Assembly: GCA_035610835.1 (NCBI GenBank)
Contig: CM069455.1
Location: 49,572,955-49,636,954, forward strand
DNA: 64,000 bases
Direction: 5' to 3'
Source of the DNA: Ophiura sarsii
Lineage: Eukaryota > Echinodermata > Ophiuroidea > Amphilepidida > Ophiuridae
In this document: in pieces, positions 34,820-47,666 of the stretch
Layout of the letters: each line of letters begins with the position of its first letter
How positions within the stretch are numbered: the stretch's first letter is position 1
Position numbers and translations under genes: made by a program
Notes under the pieces: generated by a model
Told to the model about the DNA's origin: nothing
Databases searched by the model: none
Seen by the model: the letters and a program-made list of their open reading frames with translations, nothing else

Positions 34820-35489
34820 CAGGGTGAGTAAAAAAAAACCCTGCAATAGTGGAGAAAAGCCATCTTGTTTTCAAAACCAAGTAGACGTTTGAGATTTGTT
34901 AAACGTTGCAAGAATGATATGTTCTTAACTTTATGTGAAAAAATGAAGTCAATCGCATTTTTTGTCTGTCTTTAGTCAACCTTTTTTTCTGCACGACCCA
35001 ATTTACTTGTTTGTCAACGAGCATACTGTTTTCAATTGAAATTGCACACATTTCATTTTCACATTTGAATATCCCGCCAACAAAAATTTGGAATAATTTC
35101 ATTTTTATTCAATTTAAGAACATTATAAGCAATTCATAGCATGGGCTATGTAAATTGATTATTTCATTTCCCATGTAAACATGAAAGGAAGCATTAAATT
35201 CCAATTACGTCACTAATTTACTCGAATTTTACATTTTAAATGAGAAACGAAATTTGCAATAGTATGCATGTGTTGGGTGTTTTGTGGAAAAGCGTGTAAA
35301 ATGGGTGCATGGGTAAAAAGGTTTACCAAAGGCAAACGAAAAATGCGATTGACTTCATTTTTTCACATGAAATTAGTAACAACTATGTTGTTCTTATAAT
35401 AACGTGTAAAAAAAATCAAACATCAGCTTGGATTTGAAAACAAGATGGGTTTTTTCCACTATTGCGGGGGTTTTTTTTAACTCACCCTG
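34820..35489. mobile_element. 670-bp mariner-like foldback with TA duplication
   Basis: Left cagggtgagtaaaaaaaaac and right gttttttttaactcaccctg are inverted, flanked by TA. Arms extend ~160 bases (aaaaatgaagtcaatcgcat pairs with atgcgattgacttcattttt). No transposase. Confidence 0.8.
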
Positions 35490-35884
35490 TACATGTATGT
35501 TGAACACTGACTCCATTTTCATCATACCACATGTCTTAACTGTGTAAATCCCATTGGAATGGTGACAAAAGAGATGCAGCTAACAAAACCTGCCACATTT
35601 TGATTACTTTTCAGTCGATAACATCTTTTTTGGAAAATGAACAAGATTAAATACGCTTTATACAAAAACAACAATGCCAGTGCTTATTTACGTGTGAAAT
35701 TATATTTGTGTGCAAAGCTAGCTATGCACCTTTTATCATGGGATATTTTATTATAGCCATCAACGTATGGACTTATACACAGTTCTAAAAGATCCACCGA
35801 AGTGTATACATGTACTATATTATATCAAAATAAAGACAAAATTACAAGGATTTCGAAAAAAATTATGAACGGGAATTATTAAAG
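35490..35884. other. AT-rich, nothing recognised
   Basis: No exon, RNA gene or repeat supported in this ~400-base stretch. Confidence 0.4.
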
Positions 35885-36285
35885 GGAAAGAAGAAATTAT
35901 AATGGTCCAATAACTGATTCTTGTGGGACGCCTTCCAGAAGAATATTAGGCTCAGTTTTTTTTTAATGTTGTCGTATGTCACTCGTAGGTCTCAATTTAT
36001 CTCTGTAAATGACAACATTTCTAAGCCTCATACTCCTCTGGAAGGCGTCTCACAAGGAACAGTTAGTTGACCATTATCGTTTACCATGTACACAGCACCG
36101 TTGGGAGATGTCATTGATTTACATGGCATTGGCATCTAGCGCCACCTGTATAAAAAGTAAACATACTTATGAGACCATTTTTGCACCATAATGTTTTTAA
36201 GGATCAGTGATTACACTGACAAGATTTCATCGATATAGCTCCTTCACTTCTGGGTGATTTCAAAAACTTATTGATACCCACTCTA
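35885..36285. repeat. second copy of the RT-carrying foldback, left arm truncated
   Basis: It matches 21085-21480: gacgccttccagaagaatat, then ctaagcctcatactcctctg, then gcatctagcgccacctgtat, then ttcatcgatatagctccttc. It again holds the RT block in both orientations (GVPQG-like near 35925 on minus and near 36045 on plus), but lacks the left mariner end. Confidence 0.7.
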
Positions 36286-36449
36286 CCCACTATTGTTGCT
36301 GTTTCATTCAATTGGCGTGCATGGATGCACTAATCCAAGTCCAAGACCTTGGGGTCAAAGGTGAAGAGTAGGTCACTATGGGTAACTGACCTACAGTTAA
36401 AAATTACATGAACATCCATGGTGTCCTTGTATTTGACCACAGACATATC

Positions 36450-36806
36450 CAGTGGCGTAGGTCAGGGGGGTATGGGGGAAAATGCCCCGCCCCCACTCCT
36501 CTAAAAAAAAAAAGTGAGAAAAAAAGTAAATAGGAAAATATTGAGAAAAAAGACCGAGGTTATTAGTAAAAAAGAAGGCAAAATTGTACATTGACTGTGC
36601 GAATTTTTTTTTTTGACTGTGCGATTTGTTCTGGACTGTGCGAAATTGTTTGACCTTTACCCCCCCCCCCCCCCCCCCCCCCCCACACACACACCCCCAC
36701 TTACGTGAAAGTCACGAGGTAAGTGACTAGAAAAGAATTGGGGCAACCTTTTACGAAAATTTTAGAAATCTTGCCACCCCTGAAAAAAATCCTAGCTACG
36801 CCACTG
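36450..36806. mobile_element. hAT-type MITE with perfect 8-bp target duplication
   Basis: Ends CAGTGGCGTAG and CTACGCCACTG are inverted. The 8-bp GACATATC is repeated exactly at 36442-36449 and 36807-36814. 357 bp, low-complexity A/C/G interior, no coding. Confidence 0.88.
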
Positions 36807-37120
36807 GACATATCTAGTTGTACTTGGTTCTCAAAATGTTTCAAGGGTACTTATTATCATTTTTTGTTAATTTTGAAAATGGCATCCTTGTGTTTTTATG
36901 CATCTTTTATCAAATGATATAAGAATTATAATAAACGATGTTATTCAAACATGTTTTATTTAGTTCGTCATTTTCCTCTTTCCTAATTGAATAAATTGCC
37001 AAATTTGATACAGAGCATCAAATTGTCATCAAATGTCTTCAAATTATCAGCAATACTTTAGAAAAAATAACAGCTTGTTTAAGTACAATTGTTTTTGAGG
37101 GTCGCTTGTGGGATTGAAAT

Positions 37121-37847
37121 GTATTTGAAGAGTTTGTTTCCAAAAGGAGCCAACTCACTAAAAGTGAAATAGGAGAAAAGCAACGTGTTTTTTAAATGAT
37201 TTGCACTTCTTTGATTATGCTAATTTTCTGCCATATCAGAGATACCATACGTGTATGCTTAAACACAGGTTTGATTTCATTTTTTTTATTTTCACTGTAT
37301 TTTCTATGTCTTTCTTTATTTTCGGAAACGACTGGAGTTACAGCGCCAATTTTCAAAAATCACTTTACCAAACAAATCTTTATTTCCAAATAAGATACAC
37401 CTGAAAGACAATATCAAATCACATTGAAAAGAGAAAACCGCATCCTAATACCTCTTCAACTTTTTAAACTATGAACTTTTTGTTTCTTGAAAAAAACTGA
37501 GAATTTTGACAATTTGGCACATTTTTTGAAATAACAAAAAATAACTTCTGTTTGTGTGCAATTTTTAAAATTATCCCATACATTTTACGTTTTCTTCATT
37601 TCATTAAGGACATTCCTATCAATTTTTTACCATGATAAAAGAACCATATTTCTACCATTTTGGCTTAAAAATAGTGAATTATATTCAAATTTCCGGAAAT
37701 TACCGAGGGCCATAATTTTTGACCCGAAGGTGCTAAATATGTAGAACAAAGTTTAAAAGATGTCTTTTGTAACGCTCTTTCATGTTCTGCACCTAACTCA
37801 ATTTCGACAAAAAGGTGAGTTAGCTCCTTTTGGAACTAAACTCTACA
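37121..37847. mobile_element. TIR element, CCAAAAGG(C/A)GCTAACTCACT family, copy 1
   Basis: Left end gtttccaaaaggagccaact and right end agttagctccttttggaac are inverted. The interior shares long blocks with 46045-46704, such as acattcctatcaattttttac and taccgagggccataa. No transposase. Confidence 0.75.
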
Positions 37848-38024
37848 TTAAGTTATATTACTTTCATTCAAAAAGGCATAAATGTCCTGATTAACGCTGA
37901 GAAACGTCATAATCCGCTAAATGCTACCATTGGACAACTACTAACCGTAGGTGGCGAAAACAACAACACCCTGTTCTACAGTAACGGGCCGGACGCGATG
38001 TTTGTTACCGTAAACAACATTTGA
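37848..38024 (+). other. isolated open reading segment, unassigned
   Basis: It reads INAEKRHNPLNATIGQLLTV, then GGENNNTLFYSNGPDAMFVT, then VNNI and a stop. The composition is more protein-like than its neighbours, but there is no family recognised and no clear splice acceptor. It begins right after a TIR element end. Confidence 0.25.
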
Positions 38025-38925
38025 TACCTTGACGGAGTAAAGCGCATAGCACATGTACATTGTACAGCAATACATTTATACAGTGAGTGTGTACGGTTAA
38101 TAAATTCGCGGGCCGGACAGTCCCAAAAAAAATTAAAATGTGGTAGAAAATGTCCCTGCACACTTACAAGAATTTCAGATATTTCAGATATTTTAGGGGG
38201 ATTTTAAGCATTTAAAAAAAAACGAAATATGATCTTGGGGTCAAAGGTCAAGAAGAGGTCACTATGGGTCACTGACACAAATTTTAGTGATAATATGCAA
38301 AACAGAACAAACTAGATTTTGCTCTGGTCGAACACCAATACACCATTTTTTTTGTCGTGCCGTGATCTATTGTCTTTTCAAAAGATATGAGATGCAACAA
38401 GTCCAGTTGCAACTCATGGGTCTCATGGGTACTTTCACTAGTCTCAGACACCCCTGATATTGTATGAACACATCGGCAACACTGGATTGAACGTTCGCTT
38501 GAAGAACGAGAGGTCCGGGGTTCGAAATCGATCCTTCTGCTCTGCACAATTTCATATGATATTTTTTTCTCGTCAAAGTCATTTTTCACAATTTCATCAC
38601 ACAAAATGCATGAATTCGGACGTTTTCATTGCAAAAACGGTATTTTTTTTCTCCAAAATTTCAATAATGAATTCAAACGCGTGCATGAAAATGAAGCGCG
38701 GGCGGGTTACGGGAAACTAAAAATCAAGTTGGTGAGGCCTAACGGGGGATCGTAAGTTTCGTTTTCTGACCGAAAATCGGTGAAAATCAGACTCTGTTTT
38801 TCTTATCTTCAAAGTAACTAGGCTTGCAGAAGACCAACAAGAATGGTGTACGTATTCGTCTTCATATTACAAAACAGCATTATTTCGTTTTGTTGTGTCG
38901 CGTTTTGTTTCGTGTTGTTTTGTTT
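38025..38925. other. repeat debris with a tRNA-like B box
   Basis: 38485-38540 contains ggtccggggttcgaaatcga, a pol III B-box-like motif, probably a SINE head. No gene supported. Confidence 0.4.
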
Positions 38926-39015
38926 TGTCGTGTTGTGCCGTTTTTGTCTCGTCTCGTCTCGTCTCGTCTTGTCTTGTCTTGTCTTGTCTTGTCTTGTCTT
39001 GTCTTGATTTGTTTT
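38926..39015 (+). repeat. (TCTCG)n/(TCTTG)n microsatellite
   Basis: Pentamer repeat gtctc then gtctt for ~75 bases with TTTTG variants upstream. The open frames reading KTRQD or SCLVL come from the repeat. Confidence 0.95.
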
Positions 39016-39348
39016 GTTCGATGTCCGTAGTTTAAAGGTATGCAATGACTTCTTAAAAAAGACACTTTAAACTTTATCTTAGAGAAATGATACTTTATTA
39101 AGAAAGACTACAGGTCATACTTATACAAACTGTGTGTTTAGTTCTCCTTTTAGAGGAGTAAATCAATCAATCACACGTGTAAGTAACACACAACAATCAA
39201 ATGCAAACCGAAACTGTCTATATTCCAACCTCAACAGTGTCGCTGTTCCAACTCGTGAATATCAATGAGCGATTTTCCACACTATTGTTTGATGATTGTT
39301 TACATCTAAGGCGGATGGACGCCGACGCCATCACGACTCTGATGCGCG

Positions 39349-42300
39349 AGCGGGCGGATATGTTTGATGTGACACTTGCCTCTTTAGTCTTTCTGTACAT
39401 ATTCTCCTTTATAAATAATTATTCTTTAAAGTACAGGTTGTATCATAAAATGCTATGCTGCATGCTTCAGCGTTATTAAGTTATTAGCTTTAATTGAAAT
39501 TCATGGTGGAATACAATTTTGTCTAGTCAGGCCTATACAAAACATTTTAAATCATCATCTTGGGCAAATGTTGTGTCTAAAAATTGAAAATGACATATAC
39601 CCGAAAGAACAAATTATAAGTATTGAGAAATTGCTTCATGCTGAATCATGCATAATATCTGCCAAAGTGGGCTAAAGTGACTTGTTACTATTGGCCAAAA
39701 AGGTTGCGTTGCTCTCAGCGACCGACCCTAACATCGCAAAAATTAGGGTCGACTTTTTTTCTTCTTCTTTTTTGTCTTCTTCTTATTTAAATTTGTCCTT
39801 GAAGTGTCTAAATGTTACTATTTCTTGCTTGAAATGAATAACATTTAAAAACTGTTCTTATACTATTATCATACTAGAAACATTAGTTAAATCGACATAC
39901 GGGCTTATACCAATTTTGTCTTGACATAAACCATATATTTTTCAGCAAAAAAAGAAAGTTACCGATCGACCGACCCAATTTTAAATTTTTAGCACTTGAG
40001 GGCAAGCAGTTTATTTTTGGACAAATGAACCAAGACCAAGAGGTATTTACCTAGTTGACGCGCAAACAGACTTCATATGGAACTGTATAATATTTTATCG
40101 ATACACTCTGTAAAAAAATATCAACATTATTTATGATTACACTATTGCATCATCGATGCCTAATACACATCAACTTTTAAATTATGTGTATACTATAAAG
40201 CAATGTTTGAATATTAAGCAATTATATATGGAGGTTAGAACCGGGCGGATATGATTGTTGGATTTGACAATTTCCCCGTAAATCTATCTGTACTTATTCT
40301 CCGTTATAAATAATTTCAGGTTGTATCATGAAATCCATCCAGTTATCCATGTATATATATTTATCATGCTGCATGCTTCAGCGTTATTAAGTTATTAGCT
40401 TTAATTGAAATTCATGGTGAAATACGATTTTGTCTAGGTTTACAAAATCATTTAAATCATCTTGGGCAAATGTTGTGTCTAAAATTGAAAATAACATTAA
40501 CCCGAAAGAACAATTCATAAGTGTTGAGCACTTGCTCCATTCATTATATATGCCAAAATGGATTAAAGTGACTTGTTACTAAATGAAACCAAGACCAAGA
40601 GGTCTTTACTTAGTTGACGCGCAGAAAAACTTCATATGGAACTGTATAATATTTTATCGATACACTCTGTAACAAAATCTTAATATAATGTTTACACTAT
40701 TGCATCATCAATGCCTAATACACATCAACTTTTAAATTACGTGTATACTATACAGCAATGTGTGAATATTAAGCAATTATATATAGAGGCTAGAACCGGG
40801 CAGATATGATTGTTGGATTTGATAATTTCCCCGTAAATCTATATTCTCCTTTATAAATAATTATTCTTAAAGTACAGGTTGTATCATAAAACTCATCCAG
40901 TTATGCATGTATATATTTATCCTGCTGCATGCTTCAGCGTTATTTTAGTTATTAGCTTTAAAGGTAGATGTTTCGATTGCTGACCCGATTTTCAACTTGA
41001 TATTTTCTATTTTACATAAAAGGTCATCCTTAAAATTGTTGCATTCCAAAGTTTGAGTTGCATAACTCCGATGGTTCCATTTTTAGAAGCCCAATGTCAA
41101 AAGACATGTGCCCATTGAGTAGTACACAGACTGGTTGGTGGTTAACCACCTTTGGCAGTAATTCACCACATTTTAGCTTATAATGTCCAAATGAAACATT
41201 TCTGGCCGCTAATATTTTACAGACATAATGAGAAAAATATGGGGATTCTTCTGATACCAAAATATCTTGATGTGAAAAAAAAAATTGTAGCCCCAAAAAA
41301 GTGATCGGGCCATATACCTTTAATTGAAATTCACGGTAAAATACGATTTTGTCTAGTTATACAAAAACATTTCAAATAATCATCTTGAGCAAATGTTGTG
41401 TCTAAAAATTGAAAACGACATTTACCCGAAAGAACAATTCATAAGTGTTGAGCACTTGCTCCATGGAAAATATCTGCCAACGTGGGCTACAATGCCTTGT
41501 TTATATAGGCCAAAAAAGTTGTGCTTTCTTTTTCATTTTTCATTTTTGTTTTAGATTTAAATTTGTCCTTGAAGTGTCTACATGTTACTATTTCTTGTTT
41601 GAAATGAATAAGTTAGCTGTAATAAATGTTCTTAGACTATTATCATACTAGAAACATAAGTTAAATTGACATATGGGCTTATACCAATTTTGTCTTGACA
41701 TAAACCATATAATTTTGAGCAAAAACAATGTTACCGACCGACCGACCCAATTTTAAATTGTTTTGCACTTGAGGGGAACGCAACAACAACAAAAATGGCC
41801 AAATAAACCAAGACCAATTAGAGGTCTTTACTTAGTTGACAGGCAAACAGACTTCATATGGAACTGTATGATATTTTATCGATACACTCTGTAACAAAAT
41901 CATGATATTATGTTTACACTATTGCATCATCGATGCCTAATACACATCAACTTTTAAATTATGTGTATACTATAAAGCAATGTTTGAATATTAAGCAATT
42001 ATATATGGAGGTTAGAACCGGGCGGATATGATTGTTGGATTTGATAATTCCCCCGTAAATATATCTGTACTTATTCTCCGTTATAATTAATTACAGGTTG
42101 TATCATAAAATCCATCCAGTTATCCATGTATATATATTTATCATGCTGCATGCTTCAGCGTTATTAAGTTATTAGCTTTAATTGAAATTCATGGTGAAAT
42201 ACGATTTTGTCTAGGTTTACAAAATCATTTAAATCATCTTGGGCAAATGTTGTGTCTAAAATTGAAAATAACATTAACCCGAAAGAACAATTCATAAGTG

Positions 42301-45300
42301 TTGAGCACTTGCTCCATTCATTATATATGCCAAAATGGATTAAAGTGACTTGTTACTAAATGAAACCAAGACCAAGAGGTCTTTACTTAGTTGACGCGCA
42401 GAAAAACTTCATATGGAACTGTATAATATTTTATCGATACACTCTGTAACAAAATCTTAATATAATGTTTACACTATTGCATCATCAATGCCTAATACAC
42501 ATCAACTTTTAAATTACGTGTATACTATACAGCAATGTGTGAATATTAAGCAATTATATATAGAGGCTAGAACCGGGCAGATATGATTGTTGGATTTGAT
42601 AATTTCCCCGTAAATCTATATTCTCCTTTATAAATAATTATTCTTAAAGTACAGGTTGTATCATAAAACTCATCCAGTTATGCATGTATATATTTATCCT
42701 GCTGCATGCTTCAGCGTTATTTTAGTTATTAGCTTTAAAGGTAGATGTTCCGATTGCTGACCCGATTTTCAACTTGATATTTTCTATTTTACATGAAAGG
42801 TCATCCTTAAAATTGTTGCATTCCAAAGTTTGAGTTGCATAACTCCGATGGTTCTATTTTTAGAAGCCCAATGTCAAAAGACATGTGCCCATTGAGTAGT
42901 ACACAGACTGGTTGGTGGTTAACCACCTTTGGCAGTAATTCACCACATTTTAGCCTATAATGTCCAAATGAAACATTTCTGGCCGCTAATATTTTACAGA
43001 CATAATGAGAAAAATATGGGGATTCTTCTGATACCAAAATATATTGATGTGAAAAAAAAAAGTGTAGCCCCAAAAAAGTGATCGGGCCATATACCTTTAA
43101 TTGAAATTCACGGTAAAATACGATTTTGTCTAGTTATACAAAACATTTCAAATAATCATCTTGAGCAAATGTTGTGTCTAAAAATTGAAAACGACATTTA
43201 CCCGAAAGAACAATTCATAAGTGTTGAGCACTTGCTCCATGGAAAATATCTGCCAACGTGGGCTACAATGCCTTGTTAATATAGGCCAAAAAAGGTTGTG
43301 CTTTCTTTTTCATTTTTCATTTTTGTTTTAGATTTAAATTTGTCCTTGAAGTGTCTACATGTTACTATTTCTTGTTTGAAATGAATAAGTTAGCTGTAAT
43401 AAATGTTCTTAGACTATTATCATACTAGAAACATAAGTTAAATTGACATATGGGCTTATACCAATTTTGTCTTGACATAAACCATATAATTTTGAGCAAA
43501 AACAATGTTACCGACCGACCGACCCAATTTTAAATTGTTTTGCACTTGAGGGGAACGCAACAACAACAAAAATGGCCAAATAAACCAAGACCAATTAGAG
43601 GTCTTTACTTAGTTGACAGGCAAACAGACTTCATATGGAACTGTATGATATTTTATCGATACACTCTGTAACAAAATCATGATATTATGTTTACACTATT
43701 GCATCATCGATGCCTAATACACATCAACTTTTAAATTATGTGTATACTATAAAGCAATGTTTGAATATTAAGCAATTATATATGGAGGTTAGAACCGGGC
43801 GGATATGATTGTTGGATTTGATAATTCCCCCGTAAATATATCTGTACTTATTCTCCGTTATAATTAATTACAGGTTGTATCATAAAATCCATCCAGTTAT
43901 CCATGTATATATATTTATCATGCTGCATGCTTCAGCGTTATTAAGTTATTAGCTTTAATTGAAATTCATGGTGAAATACGATTTTGTCTAGGTTTACAAA
44001 ATCATTTAAATCATCTTGGGCAAATGTTGTGTCTAAAATTGAAAATAACATTAACCCGAAAGAACAATTCATAAGTGTTGAGCACTTGCTCCATTCATTA
44101 TATATGCCAAAATGGATTAAAGTGACTTGTTACTAAATGAAACCAAGACCAAGAGGTCTTTACTTAGTTGACGCGCAGAAAAACTTCATATGGAACTGTA
44201 TAATATTTTATCGATACACTCTGTAACAAAATCTTAATATAATGTTTACACTATTGCATCATCAATGCCTAATACACATCAACTTTTAAATTACGTGTAT
44301 ACTATACAGCAATGTGTGAATATTAAGCAATTATATATAGAGGCTAGAACCGGGCAGATATGATTGTTGGATTTGATAATTTCCCCGTAAATCTATATTC
44401 TCCTTTATAAATAATTATTCTTAAAGTACAGGTTGTATCATAAAACTCATCCAGTTATGCATGTATATATTTATCCTGCTGCATGCTTCAGCGTTATTTT
44501 AGTTATTAGCTTTAAAGGTAGATGTTCCGATTGCTGACCCGATTTTCAACTTGATATTTTCTATTTTACATGAAAGGTCATCCTTAAAATTGTTGCATTC
44601 CAAAGTTTGAGTTGCATAACTCCGATGGTTCTATTTTTAGAAGCCCAATGTCAAAAGACATGTGCCCATTGAGTAGTACACAGACTGGTTGGTGGTTAAC
44701 CACCTTTGGCAGTAATTCACCACATTTTAGCCTATAATGTCCAAATGAAACATTTCTGGCCGCTAATATTTTACAGACATAATGAGAAAAATATGGGGAT
44801 TCTTCTGATACCAAAATATATTGATGTGAAAAAAAAATTGTAGCCCCAAAAAAGTGATCGGGCCATATACCTTTAATTGAAATTCACGGTAAAATACGAT
44901 TTTGTCTAGTTATACAAAAACATTTAAAATAATCATCTTGAGCAAATGTTGTGTCTAAAAATTGAAAACGACATTTACCCGAAGAACAATTCATAAGTGT
45001 TGAGCACTTGTTCCATCCAAAATATCTGCCAACGTAGGTTACAGTGCCTTGTTACTATAGGCAAAAAAAAAAGTTGTGCTTTCTTTTCTTTTTTTCTTTT
45101 TTTTAGATTTCAATTTGTCCTTGAAGTGTCTAAATGTTACTATTTCTTGCTTGAAATGAATAGGTTAGCTTTAATAAATATTCTTAGACTATTATCATAC
45201 TAGAAACATAAGTTAAATTATCATATGGGCTTATACCAATTTTGCCTTGACATAAACCATATCATTTTCAGCAAAAACAATGTTACCGACCGACCGACAC

Positions 45301-45945
45301 AATTCTATTTTTTTGCACTTGAGGGCAACGAAACAACAACAAAAATGGCCAAATGAACCCAGACCAATTAGAGGTCTTTACTTTAGTTAACTGGCAAACA
45401 AACTTCATATGGAACTGTATAATATTTTATCGATACACTCTGTAACAAAATCTTGATATTATGTTTACACTATTGCATCATCGATGCCTAATACACATCA
45501 ACTTTTAAATGATGTGTATACTATAAAGCAATGTCTGAATATTAAGCAATTATATAATGGAGGTTAGAACCGGGCGGATATGATCGTTGGATTTGATAAT
45601 TCTCCCCGTAAATATATCTGTACGTATTCTCCGTTATAGATAATTACAGGTTGTATCATAATATCCATCCAGTTATCCATGTATATATTTATCATGCTGC
45701 ATGCTTTAGCGTTATTAGCTTTAAGAAATTCATTGTGAAATACGATTTTATCTAGGATTACAAAAACATTTAAATCATCTTGGGCAAATGTTGTGTCTAA
45801 AAATTGAAAATGACATTAACCCGAAAGAACAATGTCTAAGTGTTGAGCACTTGCTTCATTCATAATATATACCAACGTGGGCTAAAGTGACTTGTTACTA
45901 AATGAAACCAAGACCAAGAGGTCTTTACTTAGTTGAATATATGAT
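39349..45945 (+). repeat. 1.78-kb tandem array, about 3.7 units
   Basis: The landmark gaaccgggcggatatgattg recurs at 40238, 42015, 43792 and 45567 (period 1777, 1777, 1775). Each unit has two related halves, the second landmark being gaaccgggcagatatg (e.g. 40792). The two central units are near-identical; the outer parts are more diverged. The left edge copy (39349-40237) lacks the MITE that all later units contain. Confidence 0.93.
40962..41319 (+). mobile_element. piggyBac-type MITE in unit 1 of the array
   Basis: AGGTAGATGTTTCGATTGC at the left and GATCGGGCCATATACCT at the right, flanked by TTAA on both sides. The empty site (gctttaattgaaattcatgg) is preserved in MITE-free halves, for example near 39490. 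Copies amplified with the array lie near 42739-43096 and 44515-44871. Confidence 0.85.
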
Positions 45946-46044
45946 TTATTTTTGGCACTTTTTTGGTAAATAATTCAAAAAATAAATCAGATATTCAAAA
46001 CAACAACAAAACATCCTAGAGAATGTTATCAAGATTATAATAAA
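45946..46044. other. junction between array and next element
   Basis: AT-rich, with a fragment resembling the inner part of the ACGGAGGCTAT foldback (attattttttggcac-type words). Confidence 0.35.
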
Positions 46045-46704
46045 TGAAGAGTTTGTTTCCAAAAGGCGCTAACTCACTAAAAAGTGAAATAGGAGAAAAG
46101 CATTTTTTTAAATGAGGATGTTGCACTTCTTCGATTATGCTAATTTTCTGCCATATGAAAGATACCATACGCGGAAGCTTAAAAATTGGTTTGATTTCAT
46201 TTGTTGATGTTCACTGTATTTCCTATGTCTTTCTTTATTTTCGGAAATCAGTGAAATCAGCCAAAGTGCCTTTTGGAACAAAAATGTTTCGACCAATTTT
46301 CAAAAACCACTTTACCAAGCAATCTTTATTTCCAAATATAAATGTACACCTGAAAGACAATATCAAATTTTAATTAACAACAATTTTGTTCGTGTGCAAT
46401 TTTCAAAACAATAATCCCATATATTTTACATTTTCTTCATTGCAATTGATTAGGGACATTCCTATCAATGTTTTACCCTGATAAAAGAACTATATTTTTA
46501 CCATTTTGGCTTAAAAAATTGTGAATTATATTCAAATTTCCGGGAATTTTCGGAAATTACCGAGGGCCATAACTTTGAACCCAAACATGCTACAGATGTA
46601 GAACAAAGTTTAAAAGATGTATTTTGTAACTCTCTTTCATGTTCTGCACCTAACTCAATTTTTTTCAAAAAGTGAGTTAGCGCCTTTTGGAACTAAGCTC
46701 TTCA
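46045..46704. mobile_element. CCAAAAGGCGCTAACTCACT TIR element, copy 2
   Basis: gaagagtttgtttccaaaag and its inverted partner cttttggaactaagctcttc bound 660 bp that align with 37121-37847. Confidence 0.75.
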
Positions 46705-46925
46705 AATATAGAACAACACAATTTGACAAAATATATTTTTAGTTATCTTGACAAAACCTGAAATGGGTAACAAAACGTGTTTCTATAATGGTCAATTTCA
46801 TGTTCATGGTTGGATTCATTGAACCCTTTTCTTTAAGAAAATGTAGTACTTTTATATAGATTAAATGAATAATGAAGGAGTTACAGCAGTTTTACGGAGG
46901 CTATGCTGAGGGTCCACAGCCCCCT
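46705..46925 (+). repeat. half copy of the ACGGAGGCTAT foldback
   Basis: It matches the right half of 9344-9836 (tttttagttatcttgacaaa, then gttttacggaggctatgctg). No left arm. Confidence 0.7.
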
Positions 46926-47665
46926 TAATGAACATGTTTATAACATTGGCTAAATATGACAATCACATATAAAATAAAAACCTGATAACCTTCAATAAAT
47001 AATCCGAGATTGCCATCCATGTTATGCAAATTAGGTACCCTTTGACATTGATACCTAACATCTTTAAGCAAATGAAATCAAATTATTTACAAGGGTAACA
47101 TATTGGGATAACAGTTGAATAACAATAATATGCTATCATTGCAATAATATGTGAACTAGTCCATGTTCCACTTGCCCTATAACGCGGGAAATCAAGCCAT
47201 GGATTAAAGGCACAACATATATGAATGTTTCATGCAATGATGGCAAACCATCTACCGAAGAGCTCATGAACGAGTTTTACCGGAAATGGTCACGATACCT
47301 CAATACTTATTTTTGTTCCCATTTTTACTGTATTGCTCTTCCCATTTTTACTTTATTGCTCTTAATTGGTTAACTCTAAAAATGTTATTAACGTTAGAAC
47401 ACTGAAATATCGCCTGTGTTATGAGCTCTTCGATGATCATGGGAGTCGCCCTACAAGTGTAAAATACGCCATTCCAGAATTGGCAAAATTGTTTACAATT
47501 AAATGTAATACTTTTGAAAATATTGATATTTATATACACTATTACATGAACAAAGGGACAATACCTGTAGCATATTCCAAAGGTTATTGATTGTTTGTAG
47601 GGAATTACGAATGCCCATCAGAAGGTAAATAAACCGGTTTATATTTTGCGACCGAGTGCACCAAT
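46926..47665. other. no gene supported
   Basis: AT-rich. Open frames near 47348-47590 have no family match and no splice support. Confidence 0.4.
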
Positions 47666-47666
47666 A

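Noticed and set aside
38818..39065. KTRQD-repeat frames
   Set aside because: They are a TCTCG/TCTTG pentamer microsatellite read in phase.
41030..41296. Minus-strand open frame repeated at 42807-43073 and 44584-44814
   Set aside because: It is the piggyBac-type MITE read through; its apparent conservation comes from array amplification. A diverged copy at 54476-54811 does not keep the frame.
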